Of a stretch of 64,000 bases of DNA, positions 9,647 through 18,998 are shown piece by piece. The DNA comes from G963663315 sp963663315 (GTDB lineage Bacteria > Pseudomonadota > Gammaproteobacteria > Arenicellales > Poriferihabitantaceae): positions 434,001-498,000 of the forward strand of contig OY760176.1 of NCBI GenBank assembly GCA_963663315.1. Direction: 5' to 3'. Numbering within the stretch: the first letter of the stretch is position 1; every line of letters begins with the position of its first letter. A program made the translations under genes and the position numbers. The notes under the pieces were generated by a model. It was not told where the DNA came from. It did not search any database and worked only from the letters and a program-made list of their open reading frames with translations.

Positions 9647-9764
9647 GTCCTCGCTTCGCAGCTTTTTTCCGGTCCGTAAAAACCTTGCACTGATTGAACA
9701 GATGCGCGTTTTTTGCAACAGGATTCGTCTTGCGCGAATCCGGACTCATGGTCTGACGTTTCAT
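9615..9764 (-). CDS. Small basic protein (49 aa) overlapping the recQ start
   Basis: An ATG at 9762-9764 with AGGAGA six bases upstream opens a 49-codon ORF that ends inside recQ. The product is strongly basic, with KTNPVAKNAHLFNQ followed by KVFTDRKKAAKRG. This resembles a short NPVAKN...FN...F.DRKKA family that I recall from gammaproteobacteria (possibly the DUF7230 type); I could not verify that by search. No function is known to me. The good ribosome site, the 32-bp overlap with recQ and the conserved-looking motif argue that it is real. It would be missed by a 60-codon cutoff. Confidence 0.65.
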   Translation of the reverse strand: MKRQTMSPDSRKTNPVAKNAHLFNQCKVFTDRKKAAKRGHVKYKQPRGG

Positions 9765-9950
9765 GGTTGTCTCCTGTCGTGTGATCAATCCCTTGGGGCA
9801 GGGTCCGATGATACTGCTTCCGGTGACAGGACGCCAGACAATCTACTTGTCCTTTTAAATTGAGAGAGTGGGTTGGTAACATGGACCTGTAAAATGTTAA
9901 GGTTGGAAAATATAGTGACCGGACAGGCTCCTGATGCCGCAGAAAAATTA

Positions 9951-11498
9951 ATGGCAAGGGCAATCATGATTCAGGGCGCCACTTCGAACGCCGGCAAGAG
10001 TGTCATTGCCGCCGGATTATGTCGGCTGCTTGCGAAAAAGGGAATCCGCATCGCGCCATTCAAACCCCAGAATATGGCGCTGAACAGCGCGGTCACCGTC
10101 GACGGCGGTGAGATCGGGCGCTCCCAGGCTGTTCAGGCGCTGGCCTGTGGCATCCTGCCCCATACCGACATGAACCCGATTTTGCTGAAGCCGAACAGTG
10201 ACAAGGGAGCGCAGGTAATTATCAACGGGCAGTCGATTGGAAACATGAATGCAGTCGAATATCATGCCTTCAAAAAGACAGCCATCAATCATGCCCTGGC
10301 GGCTTATCATCGCCTTGCCGGGCAATACGACATGATTGTCATTGAAGGAGCGGGCAGTCCGGCTGAAATCAACCTGAGAGAAAATGATATCGCGAACATG
10401 GGTTTCGCCACTGCGATTGATTGCCCGGTGCTGCTGGTGGCGGATATAGACCGTGGCGGTGTGTTCGCGCATTTGACTGGAACCCTCGACTGCCTTGAAC
10501 AAAACGAACGGGAGCAGGTAAGGGGATTTTTGATCAACCGGTTTCGTGGTGACCGTTCCCTGCTGGAGTCCGGAATTGACTGGTTGACACGAAAAACCTC
10601 GATTCCGACCCTGGGTGTGTTGCCATTTCTGCCGGGATTGCACATTGAAGCAGAGGATGCGGTAGATCACCGGAATTTCCACGCGAATTCCGAAGAAGCA
10701 GATGGGACAACCACAGAGGGATTGTCCCTACGATCAGCATCAGGGGGATTGTCCCTGCGATTGGCATCCGAAAAGCTGAAGGTGGTAGTGCCCAGAATCC
10801 CCCGGATCAGCAACCACACCGATTTCGATGCGCTCCGGCTTCACCCTGCGGTTGAACTTGAATTTGTCGAACAGGGTGACTGCAAGGCCGCCTGTGATCT
10901 TGTGATCTTGCCGGGCAGTAAAAATACGATGAATGATTTGCGGTGGCTGGTTGCGAATGATTGGCCTGCCTATATCAAAAGACATCTCAGGTATGGCGGT
11001 AAACTGATCGGCATCTGCGGCGGTTACCAGATGATCGGTTCAAAAATTCATGATCCGCACGGCATTGAAGGCGACCCCGGCTCAATGGACGGTCTTGCAT
11101 TGATGGATTTCGAGACCACCCTGCAACCGGCCAAACAATTGAAACGGGTGTCCGGGACGCTGATTGAAAGCAATGCTGAAGTGACCGGCTACGAAATCCA
11201 TGCCGGTTTCACCGAAGGGACGGCACTGGAGCGCCCGGCCATAGACCTCGCCGGAGAAAAAGAGGGAGTGATTTCAGCAGACAATCAGATATTGTGCACC
11301 TATCTTCACGGTGTTTTCGACCATGACAGTGCGCGGCGGGCCTTGCTCGAATGGGCCGGGCTCAAGGCCAGGCAGGACCATCAATTCGACTACCGGCAAT
11401 TCAGGCAACAGCAGATCAACCGGGTTGCCGAAATGCTTGAACAGCAGTTGGACTACCAGCAACTTGCTGCCATTATCGAACTGAAAAACCCGTGCTGA
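9951..11498 (+). CDS. cobQ: Cobyric acid synthase CobQ with an in-frame repeat insertion
   Basis: CobQ amidates four side chains of adenosylcobyrinate a,c-diamide using glutamine and ATP. I chose the ATG at 9951 (515 aa) because MARAIMIQGATSNAGKS matches the start of the ATP-binding domain. The C-terminal class I amidotransferase has its cysteine in GICGGYQMIG and histidine in CTYLHGVFD. Between the domains, ahead of VVVPRIPRISNHTDFD, lies an unusual linker, TTEGLSLRSASGGLSLRLAS. It is encoded by a palindromic dispersed repeat (10704-10768), and the frame is kept. The stop overlaps the GTG of cobD by 7 bp. Confidence 0.95.
   Translation: MARAIMIQGATSNAGKSVIAAGLCRLLAKKGIRIAPFKPQNMALNSAVTVDGGEIGRSQAVQALACGILPHTDMNPILLKPNSDKGAQVIINGQSIGNMNAVEYHAFKKTAINHALAAYHRLAGQYDMIVIEGAGSPAEINLRENDIANMGFATAIDCPVLLVADIDRGGVFAHLTGTLDCLEQNEREQVRGFLINRFRGDRSLLESGIDWLTRKTSIPTLGVLPFLPGLHIEAEDAVDHRNFHANSEEADGTTTEGLSLRSASGGLSLRLASEKLKVVVPRIPRISNHTDFDALRLHPAVELEFVEQGDCKAACDLVILPGSKNTMNDLRWLVANDWPAYIKRHLRYGGKLIGICGGYQMIGSKIHDPHGIEGDPGSMDGLALMDFETTLQPAKQLKRVSGTLIESNAEVTGYEIHAGFTEGTALERPAIDLAGEKEGVISADNQILCTYLHGVFDHDSARRALLEWAGLKARQDHQFDYRQFRQQQINRVAEMLEQQLDYQQLAAIIELKNPC
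10704..10768. repeat. Dispersed repeat (GGGACAA...TTGTCCC type) inside cobQ
   Basis: The sequence contains GGGACAA-N11-TTGTCCC and then a second half copy (GGGGGATTGTCCCTGCG). The same module type occurs in intergenic copies at 43634, 46081 and 56900. Here it is translated in frame within the interdomain linker of CobQ. Confidence 0.75.
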
Positions 11499-12457
11499 CC
11501 CTGCTGGTCGCGTTGTCTCCGGTTATCGTATGTGTTGCCGCACTGCTGTGTGACCGTGCGCTGGGTGAACCCCGACATCATCCACTGGCGGCTTTCGGTC
11601 ATGTCGCAGGCTGGCTCGAAGGCAAACTCAATCACGGTTCGAAAAAATCCCGGAACAGGCTCCTCGGTGGATTGGCCGTGGTTCTGCTGGTCGGAGTGCC
11701 GGGGTTGTGTGTTTATATGGCGCAAAGCTGGCTTTTTGGGTCTGTTCCCGGCGCATTGTTCGAACTCCTTGTCCTGACTGTCGTCATTGGCTGGCGCAGC
11801 ATGAAAGAACATGCCAGCGCCGTTTCCTGCCCGCTTGATTCCGGCAATCTTCCGGAGGCACGGGAAAAGCTGTCCCGGATCGTCAGTCGCGAGACCGAAG
11901 GCATGGAGGTGGAAAAAATTACCAGCTCGGTCATCGAATCGTTGCTGGAGAATGCCAATGATTGCCTGTTCGCCTCGTTGTTCTGGTATGCCGTATTTGG
12001 CCCGGCTGGCGCTGTGATTCACCGGTTGTCGAATACGCTGGATGCGATGTGGGGCTATAAAACGGAACGGTTTATCGACTTCGGCTGGGCTGCGGCCAGG
12101 CTCGACGACCTGCTTGGCTGGATTCCGGCTCGACTCACTGCACTTAGCTACGCCCTGTCGGGATCATTTCGCAAGGCCCTGCAAGCTACGCGCAATCAGG
12201 CGGGTAAACACAAAAGCCCGAATGGTGGTCTGGTGATGGCAGCCGGCGCTGGCGCACTCGATGTCACCATTAGCGGGCCAGCAGTCTATAGCGGTGTGCC
12301 GGAAGACAAAATTATCCTCGGTGTCGGCGAGTGCGCAACCCCTGCGGACATTGGGCGCACGATTCGGTTGATTGAAAGGAGTATTGCGCTCTGGCTGGCA
12401 GGCTATGCCTGCGCGCTGGTGATCCCCTGGCTTCTGATTACACTGTTATTTGCCTGA
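11492..12457 (+). CDS. cobD: Adenosylcobinamide-phosphate synthase CobD/CbiB
   Basis: This 321-residue integral membrane protein attaches aminopropanol (phosphate) to adenosylcobyrate. The start is a GTG overlapping the cobQ stop. Family marks are the N-terminal membrane segment with LCDRALGEPRHHPLAAFGH, the segment ESLLENANDCLFASLFWYAVFGPAGAV (broken here only for description), and RLDDLLGWIPARLTAL. Further membrane segments end the protein. Its last 55 bp overlap the convergent cobN. It forms the rightward pair cobQ-cobD, whereas most other cob genes of the window run leftward. Confidence 0.93.
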   Translation: MLTLLVALSPVIVCVAALLCDRALGEPRHHPLAAFGHVAGWLEGKLNHGSKKSRNRLLGGLAVVLLVGVPGLCVYMAQSWLFGSVPGALFELLVLTVVIGWRSMKEHASAVSCPLDSGNLPEAREKLSRIVSRETEGMEVEKITSSVIESLLENANDCLFASLFWYAVFGPAGAVIHRLSNTLDAMWGYKTERFIDFGWAAARLDDLLGWIPARLTALSYALSGSFRKALQATRNQAGKHKSPNGGLVMAAGAGALDVTISGPAVYSGVPEDKIILGVGECATPADIGRTIRLIERSIALWLAGYACALVIPWLLITLLFA

Positions 12458-15400
12458 CTGTTACCCGGCAAACCCTCAAGCATGCGGTCGATTTGCAGGA
12501 TGGCTCCGGTCAGCAGTGAGTGATAGTCGCCGGGCTCCTGCCACAGCCCTCTTTGTTGCGCTTCCAGCAATCGTTCGGCCATCTCCTTCAGGGCATGGGG
12601 GTTCGACCGTTCCATGAAAGCCCGGTTTTCGGGGTCGATAACCAGCGCATCGGTAACCGCCTCATATTGATAATCATCGATCAGGGCGGTGGTGGCATCG
12701 TAGGCGAACAGATAATCCACCGAGGCCGCCATTTCAAATGCGCCCTTATAACCATGCTCCCGCATCGCAGCGATCCATTTGGGATTGATGACCCGGCTGC
12801 GAATGACCCGGTTGATCTCTTCTTTCAGTGTCCTGATTCTGGGATTGGCGGGGTTCGAGTGATCACCGTGATAAATGACCGGTTGTTGCCCGCGAAGGAC
12901 TTCAACTGCATTGCTCATGCCGCCCTGAAACTGATAATAATCATCGGAATCCAGCACATCGTGTTCCCGGTTGTCCTGATTTTGCACCACCGCCTCAAGC
13001 TGGCCCAGGCGCGATTCGAATGCAGCAAAGGCGGCTTCACCAAAATGCGACTGGCTGTAACTGTAACCTCCCCAGTTGACATAAGCCTGGGCCAGATCGC
13101 TGCCATCCTTCCATACCCCGTGATCGATCAGCCCCTGTAGCCCGGCGCCATAACCGCCGGGTTTTGAGCCGAAAACCCTGAACCGGGCGTGCGCTTCGGC
13201 CTGGACGCTGTCCATGCCACCGGCAATCAGATCGCAGGTATCTCGCTCGATATTTTCACGGACGACATTGCTGTCTCCGGGTTCCTGATACTCGGCCAGC
13301 GCCTGTACCGCAGTATCGAACAGTTTTGCGACGTTGGGGAACGCATCCCGGAAAAACCCTGAAATCCGAAGCGTCACATCCACTCGTGGTCGTGCCAGCA
13401 AAAAGCCGGGAATGACTTCGATATCCATCACCCGGTTGGAACCTTCAGCCCAGAGCGGACGCACCCCGATCAATGCAAAAGCCTGGGCAATGTCATCGCC
13501 GCCGGTGCGCATGGTCGAAGTTCCCCATACCGATATGCCCAGTTGACGCGGATATTCGCCTTGTTCCTGAAGGTGCCTTGCAAGCAACTCGTCGGCAGAC
13601 CGCTGCCCCAGTTCCCAGGCGCTCCGGGTCGGAATCGAGCGTGAGTCCAGTGCATAAAAGTTGCGGCCGGTCGGCAACACGTCGAGCCTGCCGCGGGTTG
13701 GCGCACCGCTCGGTCCGGCGGGCACGAATCGCCCCTCCAGGGCTCCGATCAGATTGGCGATTTCATCCCTTGCGGAATCGCTGATTGCCTCTGCAACCAC
13801 CTTGACGATGTATTGCAGTAAGGGTTTTGTCGTTACCAGAACCGGATCGACCGGTCTGCCGGACAACGTGTCCTGCACACATTGCTCGGCAAGCAGTTCC
13901 AGCCGCTCCCGCGTATCTGCTTCGGTGCGCCAGTATGAACCGCACACCGCTGCAAGCATTTCCGGGCGCGTTCCGTGCCAGGGCGCAGCCGGATCGAATC
14001 TTAAGGGATCGAATGGCTGATCTGCGTTGACCAACTCCAGATCATGGCACAGGCAGTGCAGCAATCCGCTATCGTGAGGCCGTTCTCCGCGCGGGAGGCG
14101 GGTCAGCGCCACCAGTGTTTCAGCCAGTTTGTGTTGATCGGGGATCCTCCCGAACCGATGAAGTCCATGGCGAATCTGGGATTCCTTCAGATCGCACAAC
14201 CAGGCATCCAGCCGACCAAGCAGCACATCCTGATCATTTTCATTGCCGGCGCCGATCTCCGTGCGCAGATTGGACTCTGCCAGTTTCTGTAAGATTACGT
14301 CTTTGAGGTAAGTTTCACGACGGGAGTCGAGACCGGCAGCCTGATAGTACTCATCCACCAGGTTTTCCAGTTCGAGCAGCTCGCCATAGATTTCTGCCCG
14401 CGCCATCGGGGGTGTCAGATGATCGAGGATGACGGCCGCGGTGCGGCGTTTCGCCTGCGCCCCTTCTCCGGGATCATTGACGATAAATGGATACAGGTGC
14501 GGTATCGGCCCCAGAATGGCATCCGGCCAGCACTGCTGTGAAAGAGCGACACTTTTACCCGGCAGCCATTCGAGATTGCCATGTTTGCCGATATGGGCAA
14601 TCGCATCTGCCCGGTAGATGTGCCGGACCCAGAAGTAAAAGGCGATATAACCATGCGGCGGTATCAGATCCGGGTCATGATAGCAGGCAGCCACATCGAG
14701 ATTGTATCCCCGGGCAGGTTGAATGCCGACAAAGGTATCCCCGGCATGCAAGCCGGAAACCATGATCCGTCCGTTTCTGAACATCGGGTCGCTTTCAGGG
14801 GTTCCCCAGCGTTGGATGACTTGATCACGATTGGTCTGCGGCAGTTGTCCGAACCACTTCAGATAATCATTCAGCGCCAGGCTCTGATTGCACGCTTTGA
14901 TCAGGTTGGTATCCGCATCATTGGTCACCGCCGACTGTAACAGTTCAATCATCGCATCGCCATTTTCAGGAATCCCGCCGACCGGAAAACCCGCTTGCTG
15001 CAGCCCATGCAGGATATTGATGACCGATGCCGGGGTGTCGAGGCCGACCCCATTACCTATTCTGCCGTTGCGGGTGGGGTAATTAGCCAGTATCAGCGCG
15101 ATGCGCTTGTCACGGTTCGGCCTGATCGATAATGCCGCCCACCTGGCGGCCAGCGAGGCGACGAATCCCGCCCGCTCCGGGTTTAACCGGTAGCGGATGA
15201 CATCCATCTGGGTTTGATCACTATGGCGAAACAGGGTCTTGAAGCTGACAGCGCGCCCGATAATCCTGCCGTCGTACTCCGGCAGCGCCACATTCATCGC
15301 AATGTCGCGGCTGCGCAGCCCTTGGGCGGACTGTGCCCAGTCCTGTTCGCTGTTGGCCGCCAGGATGGCCTGAATGACCGGGATGTTCCTTTCAAAAAGC

Positions 15401-16281
15401 CGGGTTGGGACCTGCGGTTCAGAGGACAGGGACGCGTTGCCCTCGACATGCTGGGAAAAACTGGTCGTATTGATAACGACATGGCAATTGGACTGTTCGA
15501 TCAGATGGTTGATTGCCCTCATGCAATCCGGATTTTTCAGGGAAAGGGTGGCAACCGCAAGGATGTTGAACTCAGCCCCGAGAATTTCGATGAACCGATC
15601 AAAGGCGTCGGTATTGCCCGACTGCACATGGCTGCGATAGAACAACAGCAACGCATTGGGTTTGGCATCGTCTTTCGACATCAGCCACTGGTCAAGTGAA
15701 ATCGACTGCCGCAACGGGTCATGAATCAGTGAAAAAGGCAGCATCACGGGAGGTGGCACAACAGACTGGAACCCGTGCACGGCCCCCTCCTGACCGAAAA
15801 ACTGCTCTTTAAGAAACGCAAACAGATTGGATGTATTGTGTTTTCCACCCTCGCGCAGATAACGCCATATCGCATGGCGCTGTTCAGGATGGCAATTGGA
15901 AATCCGTACCAACTGCGGATCAGGCTGATCATCGCCGGGAACCACAACCAGATTGATTTTATGGTGTGCTGCCAGCGCTTCGAGCCGGTCGATACCATAC
16001 TGCCAGTAGGCGCTGCCGCCGAGCAGGGAAACCAGGATCAGTCCGGCGTGTTGCAGAACCGAATGTTCGTACAGATCATAAGCGGCGGGTTTCGCCAGAT
16101 TGGCCAGATTGGCCAGACGCACCGTAGGATATTGCCCGGCCAGCGCATCGGCGCCTTCAGCCAGCAGACCCAGGGAAGTATCCTGCGAGGAAAGAATAAC
16201 GATCTCTGCCGGGCTCTGTTGCAGGTCGATGATGCCTTCTTCATCGCTGAAACCGCCGGGTCTGGCTGTCAGTAAATGCAT
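12403..16281 (-). CDS. cobN: Cobaltochelatase subunit CobN
   Basis: CobN is the large, tetrapyrrole-binding subunit of the ATP-dependent aerobic-type cobalt chelatase, homologous to ChlH/BchH of magnesium chelatase. The product has 1292 residues, a normal length. Recognisable segments include the N-terminal receptor-like region (VSLLGGSAYWQYGIDRLEAL), KRIALILANYPTRNGRIGNG, HIYRADAIAHIGKHGNLEWL and GVWKDGSDLAQAYVNWGGY. It is the last gene of the riboswitch-led operon and lies 10 bp after cobW. The partner subunits CobS and CobT are not in the window, so they must be elsewhere or be replaced by ChlI/ChlD-type proteins. Confidence 0.96.
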   Translation of the reverse strand: MHLLTARPGGFSDEEGIIDLQQSPAEIVILSSQDTSLGLLAEGADALAGQYPTVRLANLANLAKPAAYDLYEHSVLQHAGLILVSLLGGSAYWQYGIDRLEALAAHHKINLVVVPGDDQPDPQLVRISNCHPEQRHAIWRYLREGGKHNTSNLFAFLKEQFFGQEGAVHGFQSVVPPPVMLPFSLIHDPLRQSISLDQWLMSKDDAKPNALLLFYRSHVQSGNTDAFDRFIEILGAEFNILAVATLSLKNPDCMRAINHLIEQSNCHVVINTTSFSQHVEGNASLSSEPQVPTRLFERNIPVIQAILAANSEQDWAQSAQGLRSRDIAMNVALPEYDGRIIGRAVSFKTLFRHSDQTQMDVIRYRLNPERAGFVASLAARWAALSIRPNRDKRIALILANYPTRNGRIGNGVGLDTPASVINILHGLQQAGFPVGGIPENGDAMIELLQSAVTNDADTNLIKACNQSLALNDYLKWFGQLPQTNRDQVIQRWGTPESDPMFRNGRIMVSGLHAGDTFVGIQPARGYNLDVAACYHDPDLIPPHGYIAFYFWVRHIYRADAIAHIGKHGNLEWLPGKSVALSQQCWPDAILGPIPHLYPFIVNDPGEGAQAKRRTAAVILDHLTPPMARAEIYGELLELENLVDEYYQAAGLDSRRETYLKDVILQKLAESNLRTEIGAGNENDQDVLLGRLDAWLCDLKESQIRHGLHRFGRIPDQHKLAETLVALTRLPRGERPHDSGLLHCLCHDLELVNADQPFDPLRFDPAAPWHGTRPEMLAAVCGSYWRTEADTRERLELLAEQCVQDTLSGRPVDPVLVTTKPLLQYIVKVVAEAISDSARDEIANLIGALEGRFVPAGPSGAPTRGRLDVLPTGRNFYALDSRSIPTRSAWELGQRSADELLARHLQEQGEYPRQLGISVWGTSTMRTGGDDIAQAFALIGVRPLWAEGSNRVMDIEVIPGFLLARPRVDVTLRISGFFRDAFPNVAKLFDTAVQALAEYQEPGDSNVVRENIERDTCDLIAGGMDSVQAEAHARFRVFGSKPGGYGAGLQGLIDHGVWKDGSDLAQAYVNWGGYSYSQSHFGEAAFAAFESRLGQLEAVVQNQDNREHDVLDSDDYYQFQGGMSNAVEVLRGQQPVIYHGDHSNPANPRIRTLKEEINRVIRSRVINPKWIAAMREHGYKGAFEMAASVDYLFAYDATTALIDDYQYEAVTDALVIDPENRAFMERSNPHALKEMAERLLEAQQRGLWQEPGDYHSLLTGAILQIDRMLEGLPGNSQANNSVIRSQGITSAQA

Positions 16282-16291
16282 CCTCGATCAG

Positions 16292-17395
16292 TCAGTCGAT
16301 CACGCTGTTTTTCAAGGCAGACCCGATTACCTCTGCATTCAGTTCCCTGCCGATGAAGACCAGTTTACCCCGGCGTTCTTCGCTACTGTGCCAGAGCCGG
16401 TCGAAGTAACGGTCGATGCGGTCGCCCACACCCTGAAAAACCTGGCGCATGGCCTTGCCCGGCAAGGCCAGAAACCCTTTTACCCGGTATATCGTGTTTT
16501 CCCGTATGAGTTGTTTGACGGCGTGGGTGATCCGGTCACCGTCCACTTCGCCGAATTCGATGCAGACCGAGTCGAAATGCTCGTGGACGTGGTCATGCTC
16601 CTGGCTGTGTCGGTGCTGATGATCATGGTGGGTATGAATGGTTTCGATGTTTTCTTCGGCAGCGAACTGAAGTCCCATGATCAGTTCGCCATCGATTTCG
16701 CCGTGTTTTACTTCGATCATCTTGACCCCGGAGTTGACATGTGGTTCCAGTCCATCGCGAACTTGCAGGATTTGCCTCTCATCCATCGCGTCCGTCTTGC
16801 TGATGATGACAAGGTCAGCGGATACCAGTTGATCTTCCAGCAATTCACGCAGGGAAGAATCATGGTCGAGACTTTGATCCCGCTGACGTTGTGCCCGCAC
16901 CCGGTCAGGATCATGCGCCAGTCTGCCATCCGCCATGGCCGGGCCATCGACCACGGTAATCACGCAATCAACGGTAAAGTACTGCCTGATTTCAGGCCAG
17001 TTGAAAGCCTGCACCAAGGGCTTGGGCAGCGCCAGACCTGAAGTTTCGATCAGGACATGATCGATATCGCCGCGTCGATTGACCAGTTGTTTCATCACTG
17101 GCAGGAACTCTTCCTCCACCGTGCAGCAGATACAGCCATTCGCCAGTTCATAGATTCCGTCTGCACAGGTGTCTGCAGGGCGGGTCCGGGTCGTATCTTG
17201 TCCGCTGCCCTGATCGTCACAGCCCAGTGCGCAGCTTCGCAACAGATCGGCATCGATATCCAGTTCACCGAATTCATTGACAATAACGGCAATGCGTTTG
17301 CCGTTCGCCTGCTTGATCACATTCGACAGCAGTGTGGTTTTGCCGCTGCCGAGGAAACCGGTGACAATGGTGGCCGGGGTTTTGTCGAGTTTCAT
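16292..17395 (-). CDS. cobW: CobW-family GTPase / metal chaperone
   Basis: CobW is a G3E-family GTPase thought to deliver cobalt to the chelatase. The 367-residue product starts with the P-loop GFLGSGKTTLLSNVI and has the CxCC metal site in ANGCICCTVEEEF. Its histidine-rich stretch THHDHQHRHSQEHDH is about two thirds along, ahead of the CobW C-terminal domain. It lies between cobM (4-bp overlap) and cobN (10-bp gap), the classic context for cobalt insertion rather than a zinc role. The family and context agree well. Confidence 0.95.
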   Translation of the reverse strand: MKLDKTPATIVTGFLGSGKTTLLSNVIKQANGKRIAVIVNEFGELDIDADLLRSCALGCDDQGSGQDTTRTRPADTCADGIYELANGCICCTVEEEFLPVMKQLVNRRGDIDHVLIETSGLALPKPLVQAFNWPEIRQYFTVDCVITVVDGPAMADGRLAHDPDRVRAQRQRDQSLDHDSSLRELLEDQLVSADLVIISKTDAMDERQILQVRDGLEPHVNSGVKMIEVKHGEIDGELIMGLQFAAEENIETIHTHHDHQHRHSQEHDHVHEHFDSVCIEFGEVDGDRITHAVKQLIRENTIYRVKGFLALPGKAMRQVFQGVGDRIDRYFDRLWHSSEERRGKLVFIGRELNAEVIGSALKNSVID

Positions 17396-18192
17396 GTTCT
17401 TTTTACTTTTCGCGGGTGGTTGGGTTTCATTTTTGGCCGGTAGACATGGGCCTGGCTCGGGTCATATAAAAATGAATCGTTGAACCAGTCCGGGTCCAGC
17501 ACATGGCCAACCAGAATCAGACTGGTACGGGTAAATTTCCGTGCCCGAACCTTGCCGACGATGTCTGCAAGGGTTCCGGTGACGAAGTCCTGTTCAGGCC
17601 AGCCTGTGCGATAACACACTGCGACCGGGCAGTATTCGCCATAGTGTGGAATCAGTTCCTTGACGATTTTATGGATATGGCTGACCCCGAGATGAATCGC
17701 CAGGGTGGCGCCATGCCGGGCCAGGCTGTCCAGATTCTCGTTCTCCGGCATCGGGGTTTTTGCGCCATAGCGGGTATGGATAACCGTCTGCGTGACCCCG
17801 GACAGGGTCAGTTCCTTTTTCAGCCATGCCGCCGATGCGCTGGTTGCGGTCACCCCCGGAATCACCTGGCAGGGAATGTCGAGTTGATCCAGCCGACGTA
17901 TCTGTTCACCGATGGCGCCATAAATGGACGGGTCTCCGGAATGCACTCTGGCGACATCCCTGCCCCCGGAATGGGCTGTCTGGATGAGGTCGATAATTTC
18001 CTCAAGATTCAGCGGCGCCGTGTCTTCGATGGTTACTTCACCACCGACATCCGCCCCGGCGTCCTGCAGGACTTCTTCGGGGACCAGTGATCCGGCGTAA
18101 AGAATCACCGGACAACGCCGGATCAGGTTCAATCCCTTTACCGTAATCAGTTCCGGGTCTCCGGGTCCGGCGCCAATGAAATACACCGTCAT
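17392..18192 (-). CDS. cobM: Precorrin-4 C11-methyltransferase
   Basis: CobM/CbiF methylates C-11 of the corrin precursor with S-adenosylmethionine. I chose the ATG at 18190-18192 (266 aa), since MTVYFIGAGPGDPELITVKG is the canonical beginning; the ORF extends 16 codons further without conservation. Family marks are VILYAGSLVPEEVL, VARVHSGDPSIYGAIGEQ and VIPGVTATSASAAWLKKELT. The start overlaps the cobJ stop by 4 bp and the end overlaps the cobW start by 4 bp, consistent with coupled translation. Whether the substrate is a metal-free or cobalt form depends on the pathway used. Confidence 0.95.
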   Translation of the reverse strand: MTVYFIGAGPGDPELITVKGLNLIRRCPVILYAGSLVPEEVLQDAGADVGGEVTIEDTAPLNLEEIIDLIQTAHSGGRDVARVHSGDPSIYGAIGEQIRRLDQLDIPCQVIPGVTATSASAAWLKKELTLSGVTQTVIHTRYGAKTPMPENENLDSLARHGATLAIHLGVSHIHKIVKELIPHYGEYCPVAVCYRTGWPEQDFVTGTLADIVGKVRARKFTRTSLILVGHVLDPDWFNDSFLYDPSQAHVYRPKMKPNHPRKVKRT

Positions 18193-18998
18193 TCGGGTTC
18201 TCCGGGTTGTTTCGCATAACCGCGCGGGGTGTAGACCCATTCGCGGTTCAGACCGGGATTGATGATATGCCTGGATTCGCTGTTGCCAATGGAGACGCAG
18301 GTGAACATGTCGATTTGGCAGGCATCCAGATTGCCCAGGGTGGTGATGCCGGTCTGATGATCCGCCCTGGTCAGGTTTCGACCCGATACCACCGGCGTCG
18401 ATGCCGACCGGTATTCAAGCAATATGTCACGCGCACGGTTGAGTTGCCAGTTTCTTCTTTTCGATACCGGGTTATAAAAGGAAACCACGAAATCCCCGCT
18501 TCCGGCAGCATGGATTCTCTTTTCGATGGTCTGCCAGGGGGTGAGCAGATCAGACAGTGAAATGGTACAGAAATCATGCCCCAGCAATGCTCCGGCATAA
18601 CTCGAATTGACCTGCATCGCACTGATTCCAGGGATGATTTCAATATCCACCTGGAGCCATTCAGGATGGTTTTGTACCCCGTTCAACTGACCGTCGATCA
18701 ACTCCAGAACCAGCGTTGCCATTGCATAGATACCGATATCCCCGCTTGACAGCAGCGCCGTGGTCCTGCCGCCCGCGGCCAGATCGAGCGCCAGTCTGGC
18801 GCGCTCGACTTCTTCTCCAAGGGGGCGCTGATGACACTGTTTGCCAGCGCACAACCCTTCGACTTGCCGCTCCAGCAAGTCGATATAAAGGCGGTACGCC
18901 ACCAGATCGGTAGACGCTCTGATTGCGTCCAACGCCCTGGCCGGAATCAATGACTGATCACCGGGGCCGGTACTGACCAGATACAACCTGGTCATCAA
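18189..18998 (-). CDS. cobJ: Precorrin-3B C17-methyltransferase
   Basis: CobJ/CbiH contracts the tetrapyrrole ring while methylating C-17. The 269-residue protein has the SAM-binding start LYLVSTGPGDQSLIPARA, then DLVAYRLYIDLL, LLSSGDIGIYAMATLVLEL, IIPGISAMQVNSSYAGALLG and VVSFYNPVSKRRNWQL, all CobJ marks. Its start overlaps the cbiG stop by 4 bp. No CobG-type hydroxylase is present in the window, so how the C-20 oxidation needed for an aerobic route is done is not visible. The presence of CbiG and CbiD fits the cobalt-early chemistry instead. Confidence 0.94.
   Translation of the reverse strand: MMTRLYLVSTGPGDQSLIPARALDAIRASTDLVAYRLYIDLLERQVEGLCAGKQCHQRPLGEEVERARLALDLAAGGRTTALLSSGDIGIYAMATLVLELIDGQLNGVQNHPEWLQVDIEIIPGISAMQVNSSYAGALLGHDFCTISLSDLLTPWQTIEKRIHAAGSGDFVVSFYNPVSKRRNWQLNRARDILLEYRSASTPVVSGRNLTRADHQTGITTLGNLDACQIDMFTCVSIGNSESRHIINPGLNREWVYTPRGYAKQPGEPE

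Noticed and set aside
9647..9950. A second cobalamin riboswitch upstream of cobQ, or one before cobB or the transporter gene
   Set aside because: None of the conserved aptamer boxes (GCTGCCCCCGCAAC, B12 box) is present in these leaders.
12520..15699. Long open frames on the + strand within cobN (for example 12520-13140 and 15214-15699)
   Set aside because: They are antisense shadows of a clearly conserved CobN; none shows a ribosome site or a family motif.
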